From: Ideonella sp.
GTDB lineage: Bacteria > Pseudomonadota > Gammaproteobacteria > Burkholderiales > Burkholderiaceae_C
Reading direction: 5' to 3'
Length of the DNA stretch: 64,000 nucleotides
NCBI RefSeq assembly: GCF_016702655.1
Contig: NZ_JADJDO010000040.1
Location: forward strand, 242,392 to 306,391
Each line of letters opens with the position of its first letter. The first letter of the stretch is position 1. The translations under genes and the position numbers were made by a program. The notes beneath the pieces were generated by a model. The model ran no database searches. It was not told where the DNA came from and was given only the letters and a program-made list of their open reading frames with translations. Of the stretch, positions 33,711 through 43,847 are shown one piece after another.

Positions 33711-34166
33711 ATGACCGCCTCACCGGCCCTGCTGAGCCTGCTCGCGCACGCCGAGCGCGAACGCAACGGCGCGATGTCCGAAGCCAAGCGCATCGAGATG
33801 GAACACCGCAATGCCCAGCGCCAGGCCGAGCAGTTGCTCGCCTACCGCAACGACTACGAGCAACGCTGGAGCCGCAGCTTCGGCAACGGTGGCGGCATCG
33901 CGATCGTGCACTGCTACCAGGGCTTCATGGATCGTCTCGGTGGCGCCATCGCAGCGCAGCAGCGCGTCGTCGCGATGGCCGCGCAGCGCCTGGCGAACGC
34001 CCAGGGGCAATGGCAGCAGCACGAAATCCGCGTCGCTGCCATTCGCAAGCTGATCGAGCGCCGCAGCGGCGAGGCGCGCGTCGCCGAAGCCCGCCTCGAG
34101 CAGCGGCAGCAGGACGAGCATGGCCTGCGTGCGGCATGGCAGCGCGCTGCGCTCTCGCCGCTCTGA
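33711..34166 (+). CDS. fliJ: Flagellar export protein FliJ
   Basis: A 151-residue, mostly helical coiled-coil protein in the fliI-fliJ-fliK position. FliJ escorts chaperones to the export gate and helps the FliI ring. The sequence is rich in Glu, Arg and Gln with heptad-like spacing (ERERNGAMSEAKRIEMEHRNAQRQAEQLL). The sequence alone is weakly diagnostic; context makes the call. The ATG at 33711 follows GGAG. Confidence 0.85.
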   Translation: MTASPALLSLLAHAERERNGAMSEAKRIEMEHRNAQRQAEQLLAYRNDYEQRWSRSFGNGGGIAIVHCYQGFMDRLGGAIAAQQRVVAMAAQRLANAQGQWQQHEIRVAAIRKLIERRSGEARVAEARLEQRQQDEHGLRAAWQRAALSPL

Positions 34167-34191
34167 CCGCCAACGAGGAGCCGCAACCCCG

Positions 34192-35376
34192 ATGCGAACC
34201 GATCCTGTCCCGGCCGCCACCGACCGCATCGACGCGGCCCAGCGCGCGACCGTTGTCGATGCGCCCAAGCCCGGCGCGCCCGGCCCGCGCTTCGCGGAGT
34301 TGCTGCAACGCCAGCAGCGTGGAGCCGCTGCCGGCGACCAGGCCACCGCGCGCCGCGCGGATGCAGCGCATCCCGACGAAGCCGAGCGCGCCACGGCCTC
34401 GTCGAACAAGCCGCGCGCGCACACGCACGGCGCTGACCAGCCGTCGAAGCAGACGCAGGAGAGCGCATTGCAGGTCGACCCGCAGCCCACTGACGCGCCG
34501 GTGGCGGCGAGCGGCCTCGACGAACCGGTGCAGGACGCACCGCCCCGGAACGACGCCGCCGGCGAGCCGGCGAGCAGCGAAGACAACGCGGCGACGGCGC
34601 TGCCGACCGGTGTCGAACCCGCGCTGCGCGCGCTGGCACCGCCCGCCGCAGGCAGCAGCGGCAGCCCCGAGGCGCCCGATTCCATCGGCGCGCATGCGCT
34701 CAAGGCGGCGCGCGGCGCTGCAAGGCAAGGCGCTGCCGAGCCGGATGCGCGTCCGGCCGACGCCAAGGCGCCGGAGGGCTCACCGACGATGGCACCGTGG
34801 GCCGAAGCTGCGGCCGATGCCGTTCATGCGCAGATCCGGCCGGCTGCGAGCGTGGCAGGTAACGGCGCCGAGTCGACCCAGGCGGCGGGTGCAACCCTGG
34901 CCCTGCAGCGTCCGGCCGATGTTGCCCTGCCCTCGGCAGTTGCTTCGGCCAGCTTGCCGGCGGCCCTCGATTCGCCTGGCTTCGGACAACTGCTCGGGGC
35001 CCAGGTGAGCCTGTTCGCGCGCGACGGCCTGCAGCAGGCCGAGCTGCGCCTGAACCCGCCCGAGATGGGGCCGATCGGCGTGCAGATCGAAATCAGCGGC
35101 AGCGACGCGCGGGTCAACTTCCATGCCGGGCAGGCGGTCACGCGCGACGCGATCGAACGCGCGCTGCCCGAACTTGCTGCAGCGTTGCGCGGCGAAGGGC
35201 TCACGCTGACCGGTGGCGGCGTGTTCGACCGTCCGTCCGACACACGCCATGGCGCCGACAGCCGCGGGCGCAGCGGCGCGCCGTTGCGCGCCGCGCACAC
35301 GGGCACGGCGTCGCCTGCGTTGGCGGCCCCGATGCGCAGCGCCGCAGCGCTCGGCAGGGTCGATCTCTACGCCTGA
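34192..35376 (+). CDS. fliK: Flagellar hook-length control protein FliK
   Basis: FliK measures hook length and switches export specificity. The 394 residues are mainly Ala/Pro/Asp-rich and disordered up to about 270. A conserved Flg_hook C-terminal domain follows: QLLGAQVSLFARDGLQQAELRLNPPEMGPIGVQIEISGSDARVNFHAG. The LNPPEMGPI motif is diagnostic. GAGGAG precedes the ATG at 34192. A 182-nt gap without repeats follows before fliL, so an internal promoter is possible. Confidence 0.93.
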   Translation: MRTDPVPAATDRIDAAQRATVVDAPKPGAPGPRFAELLQRQQRGAAAGDQATARRADAAHPDEAERATASSNKPRAHTHGADQPSKQTQESALQVDPQPTDAPVAASGLDEPVQDAPPRNDAAGEPASSEDNAATALPTGVEPALRALAPPAAGSSGSPEAPDSIGAHALKAARGAARQGAAEPDARPADAKAPEGSPTMAPWAEAAADAVHAQIRPAASVAGNGAESTQAAGATLALQRPADVALPSAVASASLPAALDSPGFGQLLGAQVSLFARDGLQQAELRLNPPEMGPIGVQIEISGSDARVNFHAGQAVTRDAIERALPELAAALRGEGLTLTGGGVFDRPSDTRHGADSRGRSGAPLRAAHTGTASPALAAPMRSAAALGRVDLYA

Positions 35377-35558
35377 GCCGTTTCTTGCTGCAGATGCGAG
35401 GCCCGCACCGGCGCACGCCGGAGACGCGCAACCTTTCACCCGCTTATCGCCGGTTCGTCGAGCGAGTCGCGTTTCCATAATTTCCTTCATGCCGCCGGTC
35501 GCGCGCGCCGCCATCGCGCCGCGCGGCGGCCGAACGCGAATCGAAGGAGCCTGCCCCC

Positions 35559-36191
35559 ATGTCTTCCGCTGCCGCGACCGTCACCAATGCACCCGCTGGT
35601 GACCCGCCGCCGCCCGCCAAGGGCAAGAAGAAGCTGATCGTCATCCTCGTCGCGCTGGCCCTGCTCGTGGTGCTGGCCGGCGGCGGCGCAACGCTGTTCG
35701 TGCTCAAGCAGCGCGCCGCAGCCGCAGCCGAGGAGAGCGGTGAAAATGGGGCCGCGGCGGGCGCGCACGCCGCGGGCGACAAGGCCGAGCACGCAGGCCC
35801 GCCAACCTTCGTGCCGCTCGAGCCCTTCGTCGTCAACCTGGCCGACAAGGACAGCGAGCGCTACGCCCAGATCGGCCTGACGCTCGAGGTCGACGACCCC
35901 AAGTTCGCCGAGGAGATGAAGCTCTACATGCCGGCGATCCGCAATGCGATCCTGATGATCCTCGCGCACAAGCAGTCCTCTGAGCTGCTCGACCGCGCGG
36001 GCAAGCAGGCGCTGGCGGCCGAGATCATGCGCGAGGCGGTGCGCCCGATGGGGATCGAGATCGACGCCGAGCCGGCCGCGGCATCGGACGCCGCATCGGG
36101 CAGCGAAGGCGCCAAGGCGGCCAGGAGGCCGAGGCCCGCGGTGCACAACCCGGTGCGGCGGGTGCACTTCGCGAGCTTCATCGTCCAGTAG
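35559..36191 (+). CDS. fliL: Flagellar basal body-associated protein FliL
   Basis: A 210-residue single-pass protein that supports stator function near the MS ring. Residues about 25-48 form the membrane helix (LIVILVALALLVVLAGGGATLFV). The periplasmic domain has PTFVPLEPFVVNLADKDSERYAQIGLTLEV, typical of FliL. The C-terminus is a little longer than usual, with an Ala/Glu/Arg-rich segment before HFASFIVQ. A gap of only 6 nt precedes fliM. Confidence 0.94.
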   Translation: MSSAAATVTNAPAGDPPPPAKGKKKLIVILVALALLVVLAGGGATLFVLKQRAAAAAEESGENGAAAGAHAAGDKAEHAGPPTFVPLEPFVVNLADKDSERYAQIGLTLEVDDPKFAEEMKLYMPAIRNAILMILAHKQSSELLDRAGKQALAAEIMREAVRPMGIEIDAEPAAASDAASGSEGAKAARRPRPAVHNPVRRVHFASFIVQ

Positions 36192-36197
36192 GCCCAG

Positions 36198-37199
36198 ATG
36201 AACGAGCACATCCTCTCGCAGGAAGAAGTCGACGCGCTGCTGCAGGGCATCACCGGCGAGAGCCAGAAGCTCGAGACGGCAGACGGCGGCAGCGACGGCG
36301 TGCGCCCCTACGAGCTCGCGAGCCAGGAGCGCATCGTCCGCGGGCGCATGCCGACGCTGGAGATCATCAACGAGCGCTTCGCGCGCAACCTGCGCGTGGG
36401 CCTGTTCAACTTCCTGCGCAAGAGCCCCGAGATCTCGATCGGCGGCATCAAGGTGCAGAAGTACAGCGCCTTCCTGCGCGAGATCGTGGTGCCGACGAAC
36501 TTCAACATCGTCTCGGTGCGCCCGCTGCGCGGCTCGGGGCTGATCGTGTGCGACCCGACGCTCGTCTTCGCCGTCATCGACGCCCTGTTCGGCGGCATCG
36601 GCAAGTTCCACACGCGCATCGAGGGGCGCGACTTCTCGCCCACCGAGCAGCGCATCATCCAGCGCCTGCTCGAGGTGCTGATCACCGAATACCGTGCCGC
36701 CTGGCAGGGCGTGTACCCGCTCGCGCTCGAGTACCAGCGCTCGGAGATGCAGCCCCAGTTCGCCAACATCGCGACGCCGGGCGAGGTGGTGGTCTCGACC
36801 TCGTTCACGCTCGAGATCGGCGACACGGTCGGGACGATCCACTTCTGCATCCCGTACGCGACCTTCGAGCCGATCCGCGACGTGCTGTATTCGACCATCC
36901 AGGCCGACTCGGGCGAACCCGACCGGCGCTGGATCAACCTGATGACGGCGCAGATCCAGTCGGCCGAGGTCGAGCTCGTGGCCGAGCTCGCACAGGCGCC
37001 GGCCACGGTCGAGCAGCTGCTGTCGTTCAAGGCCGGCGACTTCATCGAGCTCGACCTGCAGCCCGGCATCGAGGCCAAGGTGTCGGGCGTGCCGGTGCTC
37101 GCCTGCCACTACGGCACGTCCAACGGCAAGTACGCGTTGAAGATCGACCACCTGATGGCGAGCCCGGCAACGGGCTGGCTGGGAGAAAGCAATGTCTGA
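36198..37199 (+). CDS. fliM: Flagellar motor switch protein FliM
   Basis: FliM is the C-ring protein that binds phosphorylated CheY. The 333 residues begin with the CheY-binding peptide ILSQEEVDALLQGITGE. The middle CheC-like domain and the GGIGKFHTRIEGRDFSPTEQRII region follow. The C-terminal SpoA domain contains VEQLLSFKAGDFIELDLQPG. It is intact and overlaps fliN by 8 nt. Confidence 0.97.
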   Translation: MNEHILSQEEVDALLQGITGESQKLETADGGSDGVRPYELASQERIVRGRMPTLEIINERFARNLRVGLFNFLRKSPEISIGGIKVQKYSAFLREIVVPTNFNIVSVRPLRGSGLIVCDPTLVFAVIDALFGGIGKFHTRIEGRDFSPTEQRIIQRLLEVLITEYRAAWQGVYPLALEYQRSEMQPQFANIATPGEVVVSTSFTLEIGDTVGTIHFCIPYATFEPIRDVLYSTIQADSGEPDRRWINLMTAQIQSAEVELVAELAQAPATVEQLLSFKAGDFIELDLQPGIEAKVSGVPVLACHYGTSNGKYALKIDHLMASPATGWLGESNV

Positions 37200-37632
37200 C
37201 GCGCAATCCGCCGTCGCGGCCGGGGCCGGCGACGCGATGGCCGACGAATGGGCGGCGGCGCTCGCCGAGGCCAGGCCCGAGGCGGCGAGCGAGCTCGACC
37301 AGGGCGGCGACCAGGTCGCGCCGGCGGCGTTCGCGAACTTCTCGCCCGGCACCGCGCCGGGCGCCGCCAACGACATCAACATGATCCTGGACATCCCGGT
37401 CCAGCTCACGGTGGAGCTCGGCCGCACGCGGATCCCGATCAAGCACATCCTGCAGCTCGCGCAGGGCTCGGTCGTGGAGCTCGACGCGCTCGCCGGCGAA
37501 CCGATGGACGTGCTCGTCAACGGCTACCTGATCGCGCAGGGCGAAGTCGTCGTCGTCAACGAGAAGTTCGGCATCCGCCTGACCGATATCGTCACGCCGT
37601 CGGAGCGCATGCGCCGGCTGAGCCGCTCCTGA
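37192..37632 (+). CDS. fliN: Flagellar motor switch protein FliN
   Basis: FliN forms the lower C ring and docks the FliH-FliI complex. The 146 residues have an acidic, variable N-terminus (about 1-60) and the SpoA domain: MILDIPVQLTVELGRTRIPIKHILQLAQGSVVELD, then GYLIAQGEVVVVNEKFGIRLTDIV. The ATG overlaps the fliM stop by 8 nt. Confidence 0.96.
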   Translation: MSDAQSAVAAGAGDAMADEWAAALAEARPEAASELDQGGDQVAPAAFANFSPGTAPGAANDINMILDIPVQLTVELGRTRIPIKHILQLAQGSVVELDALAGEPMDVLVNGYLIAQGEVVVVNEKFGIRLTDIVTPSERMRRLSRS

Positions 37633-37651
37633 TCGGTCCGGCCCGACGACG

Positions 37652-38008
37652 ATGGGCGCCAGTTCGCTCGGCCCGCTGCTGTGGTTCGCCGCGATCGTGG
37701 TCGCGATCCCGGTCGTGCTGTGGCTGGTCAAGCGCACGCCGATCGGCGCTGCCGCGTCGCAGGGCGGGCTGCGCAGCGTCGCCGTGCTCGCGCTCTCGCC
37801 CAACCAGCGCATCGTGACGGTCGAAGTCGGCCAGGGCGATGCGCGGCGCTGGCTCGTGCTCGGCGTCACGCCGCAGAGCATCAACACCTTGCACGAGATG
37901 GCTCCGCTGGCGCTTGCCGACAACGGCGGTGATGGCACCCGACCGGCCTCGCCCTTCGCCCAGGCGTTGGCGCGCCTGCGCCTGGGGAGCGCGCCGGATG
38001 AGCGCTGA
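37652..38008 (+). CDS. fliO: Flagellar biosynthetic protein FliO
   Basis: FliO is a small membrane protein that helps FliP assemble into the export gate. The 118 residues have one N-terminal helix (PLLWFAAIVVAIPVVLWLV), then the typical SVAVLALSPNQRIVTVEVGQGDARRWLVLGVTPQSI domain. Position between fliN and fliP confirms it. It overlaps fliP by 11 nt. Confidence 0.92.
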   Translation: MGASSLGPLLWFAAIVVAIPVVLWLVKRTPIGAAASQGGLRSVAVLALSPNQRIVTVEVGQGDARRWLVLGVTPQSINTLHEMAPLALADNGGDGTRPASPFAQALARLRLGSAPDER

Positions 38009-38768
38009 GCGGCGCATGGCGCGCGCAGGTGCCGGCCTTGCCGCAGCGCTGCTGCTGGCTGCCCTGCCGCCAGCCGCATCGGCGCAGGCGGGCGGCGCGA
38101 GCCTGCCGCTGATGGTGGCGCAGGGGGCAGGCGGCACCAGCTACTCGGTACCGATCCAGACCCTGCTCTTCTTCACCGCGCTCTCATTCCTGCCCGCGCT
38201 GCTGCTGCTGATGACGGGCTTCACGCGCATCGTGATCGTGCTCTCGCTGCTGCGCCAGGCACTCGGCACGCAGGCCGCGCCGCCCAACCAGGTCATCATC
38301 GGCCTCGCCCTGTTTCTGACCTTCTTCGTGATGGGGCCGACGCTCGACAAGGTCTACGCCGAGGCCTACCAGCCCTTTGCCGAGAACCGGATCGCCTTCG
38401 ACGAGGCCCTGAAGCGCGGCGAGACGCCGATGCGCGAGTTCATGCTCAGGCAGACGCGCGAGTCCGACGTTGCGCTGTTCGCCAAGCTCGCCAAGCTCGA
38501 CCCGGCCGTGAAGTCGGCCGACGTGCCGTTCAAGGTGCTCGTTCCGGCCTTCGTGACGAGCGAGTTGAAGAGCGCGTTCCAGATCGGCTTCCTGATCTTC
38601 ATCCCGTTTCTCGTCATCGACATGATCGTCGCCAGCGTGCTGATGAGCCTCGGGATGATGATGCTCTCGCCGGTGCTCGTCGCCCTGCCCTTCAAGCTGA
38701 TGCTGTTCGTCCTTGCCGACGGCTGGAACCTGCTGCTCGGTTCGCTCGCGGCGAGCTTCGCTACCTGA
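37998..38768 (+). CDS. fliP: Flagellar biosynthetic protein FliP
   Basis: FliP is a core protein of the export gate in the centre of the MS ring. The 256 residues begin with a cleavable signal peptide (about 1-30, ending PAASAQA), as in E. coli FliP. Four helices follow. Family signatures are TGFTRIVIVLSLLRQALGTQ, PFAENRI and PAFVTSELKSAFQIGFLIFIPFLVIDMIVASVLMSLGMMMLSP. It is followed by a REP-like element. Confidence 0.96.
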   Translation: MSAERRMARAGAGLAAALLLAALPPAASAQAGGASLPLMVAQGAGGTSYSVPIQTLLFFTALSFLPALLLLMTGFTRIVIVLSLLRQALGTQAAPPNQVIIGLALFLTFFVMGPTLDKVYAEAYQPFAENRIAFDEALKRGETPMREFMLRQTRESDVALFAKLAKLDPAVKSADVPFKVLVPAFVTSELKSAFQIGFLIFIPFLVIDMIVASVLMSLGMMMLSPVLVALPFKLMLFVLADGWNLLLGSLAASFAT

Positions 38769-38780
38769 CCTGAATCGACC

Positions 38781-38846
38781 GCCGCCGGGCCGCTCCAAGG
38801 CGGTCGCTCCCCCTCGGGGGGGCGACGCCGAAGGCGTCCTGGGGGC
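38781..38846 (+). repeat. REP-like element between fliP and fliQ
   Basis: The best-preserved copy: CGCCGGGCCGCTCCAAGG, then TCCCCCTCGGGGG, then GACGCCGAAGGCGTC and CTGGGGGC. It occupies the 90-nt fliP-fliQ gap and ends about 12 nt before the fliQ ATG. It is inside the operon. Confidence 0.8.
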
Positions 38847-38858
38847 AAAAGGAACAAC

Positions 38859-39128
38859 ATGGACTCTCAAGCCGTCTTCACCTTCGGCCAGCAGGGCCTG
38901 CACCTGCTGCTGATGGTGGCCGCGCCCGTGCTGCTGACCGTGCTCGGCGTCGGCCTGGTCGTCAGCATCTTCCAGGCCGCGACGCAGATCCACGAGGCCA
39001 CGCTGTCGTTCGTGCCCAAGATGATCGCTGCCGTCGGCGTCCTGACGCTGGCCGGGCCGTGGATGCTGAGCACGCTGGTCGAGTACCTGCAACGCACGCT
39101 GCAGGCGATCCCGTCGGTCGTCGGCTGA
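38859..39128 (+). CDS. fliQ: Flagellar biosynthetic protein FliQ
   Basis: FliQ is the small hairpin subunit of the FliPQR export gate. The 89 residues have two helices, with the typical ALTH-like region LVVSIFQAATQIHEATLSFVPKMIAAV. The length matches the family. The stop overlaps the fliR ATG (TGATG). Confidence 0.96.
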   Translation: MDSQAVFTFGQQGLHLLLMVAAPVLLTVLGVGLVVSIFQAATQIHEATLSFVPKMIAAVGVLTLAGPWMLSTLVEYLQRTLQAIPSVVG

Positions 39129-39889
39129 TGCTGACCTTCACCGAAGCCCAGGTGCTGGACTGGGTCAGCCCGCTGCTGTGGCCCTTTCTGCGCGTGCTGG
39201 CCCTGTTCGGCGCGATGCCCGTGCTGGCCCAGCGCAGCGTGCCGATGCGCATCCGCGTCGCGCTCGCGTTCCTGATCGCGCTGTGCGCCCAGGCCGCGCT
39301 ACCCGAGATGCCGCGCGTCGCCCTCGACTCGGCGCAGGCCTTTCTCGTCGTCGTGCAGCAGGTGCTGATCGGCCTCACGCTCGGCTTTGCCGTGCGCATG
39401 GTGTTCGCGGCGATCGAGCTCGCGGGCGAGGTCGTCGGGCTGCAGATGGGGCTCAACTTCGCCGGCCACTTCGATCCGGCATCGGGCAGCAATGCGACGA
39501 CGCTCTCGCGCTTCTACGGTGTCAGCATCTCGTGGTTGTTCATCGTCATCAACGGTCACCTGCTGCTGATCGCGGCGGTCGTGCAAAGCTTCACCGTCTT
39601 TCCGGTCGGACCCGAGCCGTTCGCGTTCCTGCGCAGCCTGCAGCCACAGGTCTGGGGTGCCGAGATCTTCCGCCTCGGCCTCTGGATCGCGCTGCCGATG
39701 ATCGCGATGCTGACCTTCGTGAACCTCGTGCTCGGCATCGTCTCGCGCGTCGCACAGCAGATGAACGTGTTCGCGATCGGCTTCCCCATCACGCTCTCGG
39801 TCGGCCTGCTTGGCGTGCTGCTCACGCTGCCGATGATGAGCGCGCCGTTCACGGTGGTGCTGGAGCAGATGCTCGAGCGCTTCCGCTGA
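39128..39889 (+). CDS. fliR: Flagellar biosynthetic protein FliR
   Basis: FliR completes the FliPQR gate. The 253 residues have about six helices with the family segments RVLALFGAMPVLAQRSVPMRIRVALAFLIA, LGFAVRMVFAAIELAGEVVGLQMGLNFA and RVAQQMNVFAIGFPITLSVGLL. It is the last flagellar gene here. The flhB gene that often follows is not present, so it must be elsewhere. Confidence 0.96.
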   Translation: MLTFTEAQVLDWVSPLLWPFLRVLALFGAMPVLAQRSVPMRIRVALAFLIALCAQAALPEMPRVALDSAQAFLVVVQQVLIGLTLGFAVRMVFAAIELAGEVVGLQMGLNFAGHFDPASGSNATTLSRFYGVSISWLFIVINGHLLLIAAVVQSFTVFPVGPEPFAFLRSLQPQVWGAEIFRLGLWIALPMIAMLTFVNLVLGIVSRVAQQMNVFAIGFPITLSVGLLGVLLTLPMMSAPFTVVLEQMLERFR

Positions 39890-39904
39890 CGCCTGCGCTC
39901 AGTC

Positions 39905-39925
39905 GAGCGCCGGGCCGCCCCAAGC
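39905..39925 (+). repeat. Truncated REP-like element after fliR
   Basis: Only the head (GCGCCGGGCCGCCCCAAGCC) is present, then unrelated sequence. The interval 39890-40057 otherwise holds a small palindrome and no gene. Confidence 0.55.
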
Positions 39926-39983
39926 CGACTGAGGCCTTGCAGGCCCATTGGAAGCAGCGACAACCGGAGATTGCAGCGCAGGC

Positions 39984-40004
39984 TCACATCGCGCAGCGAT
40001 GTGA
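39984..40004. terminator. Hairpin after the flagellar operon
   Basis: A perfect 9-bp stem TCACATCGC with a 3-nt loop lies about 95 nt after the fliR stop. It has no T-run, so a terminator role is tentative. Confidence 0.35.
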
Positions 40005-40057
40005 AGGTGCGAGGCACCGGCCGCAGTCAACGCAACGAGCTTGGGGCTGTCATCTCG

Positions 40058-40246
40058 GTTGCACCACCGCGCATCGCGCGACCCGCGACCCATGAAACGA
40101 GTGTCTTCGTCCCCGGCAGGGGACCGGTCGCCGCAGGCGACCAGGGGAGCGCGGCGGAGCCGGAGCGGGCCGAACCCGATCCGGGTTTCCCGGTCGGGTT
40201 CGGTGCCCCTCTGGGGCGGCCGCCAGACGGCCGGGACTGGTCAGTC

Positions 40247-40249
<3 letters not shown>
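40058..40249. repeat. Copy 2 of the structured repeat of about 190 bp
   Basis: Homologous to 15005-15196 over its full length, with the same palindromes (CCCCGGCAGGGGA, GGTCGCCGCAGGCGACC, AACCCGATCCGGGTTT-CCCGGTCGGGTT). The right edge touches the stop codon of the M16 peptidase gene, as copy 1 reaches the stop of the CBS gene. On the plus strand both copies contain a short open frame starting MK and including SSPAGDRSPQATRG. This is probably incidental. Confidence 0.8.
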
Positions 40250-42958
<2,709 letters not shown>

Positions 42959-43078
42959 CGAAGAACCTGTGGCAAGGCGAAGGGCGCAGTGTAGAGCGGC
43001 CCTCGCCGCCGCGGTTCCGCGAGGCTCTTGGTGGCTTAACGCCGGCCTAACGGCACCGGCCCCGCGAGGGCGGGAATC

Positions 43079-43618
43079 CTATGCGTGACCCTTGCCGTTC
43101 CAGGCTGCGATCCCGGCCACGATCTCGCGCTTGGCCTCCTCCGGCCCTTCCCAGCCCTTGATCTTGACCCACTTGCCAGGCTCGAGATCCTTGTAGTGGG
43201 AGAAGAAGTGCTCGATCGTCTTGCGCCGCATCTCGTTGACGTCTTCGGGCTTCTGCCAATGGCTGTAGATCTTGAGCACCTTGTCGATCGGCACCGCGAG
43301 CAGCTTGGCGTCGCCACCGGCCTCGTCGTCCATCATCAGCACGCCGAGCGGCCGGCAGGTGACGACGACGCCCGGCGTCAGCGCGTAGGGCGTGATCACG
43401 AGCACGTCGACCGGGTCGCCGTCGTCGGCGAGCGTCTCGGGGATGTAGCCGTAGTTGCACGGGTAGTGCATCGAGGTCGTCAGGAAGCGATCGACGAACA
43501 GCGCACCACTCTCCTTGTCGACCTCGTACTTGACCGGGTCCGCATTCATCGGGATCTCGATGATGACGTTGAACTCGTCGGGCGCGTTCGGACCCGGGGG
43601 AACGTGGTGAAGGCTCAT
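43079..43618 (-). CDS. ppa: Soluble inorganic pyrophosphatase (family I)
   Basis: Hydrolyses PPi to two phosphates, pulling biosynthetic reactions forward. The 179 residues have the metal site DDGDPVDVLVI, the GALFVDRFLTTSMHYPCNYGYIPETL region, the third metal aspartate in MMDDEAGGDAKLLAVP, and HFFSHYKDLEPGKWVKI. The ATG at 43618 gives the usual bacterial length. It is divergent from the membrane pyrophosphatase gene across 229 nt, so the two share a regulatory region. Confidence 0.96.
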   Translation of the reverse strand: MSLHHVPPGPNAPDEFNVIIEIPMNADPVKYEVDKESGALFVDRFLTTSMHYPCNYGYIPETLADDGDPVDVLVITPYALTPGVVVTCRPLGVLMMDDEAGGDAKLLAVPIDKVLKIYSHWQKPEDVNEMRRKTIEHFFSHYKDLEPGKWVKIKGWEGPEEAKREIVAGIAAWNGKGHA

Positions 43619-43847
43619 GGCAGGATCGTCCGCTGCTGGGGGTGCTGTCCATTCTACGGACCGGCCTGACAGCATCCCTACAACCCTTGCTCGCCGTCAA
43701 AGTCGCGCCTGAGCCCGCGCGCCAGAAGCGACTTCGGCCCGTAGTAGCATCGCGGGTTGTCGCGCCGGGGTACCCCAGGCCCAGCCGGGCCGGGCCGGCG
43801 GCCGCAGCTTCAACAACCATCCCGAGACCTCGACAAGGAGACCCTTG

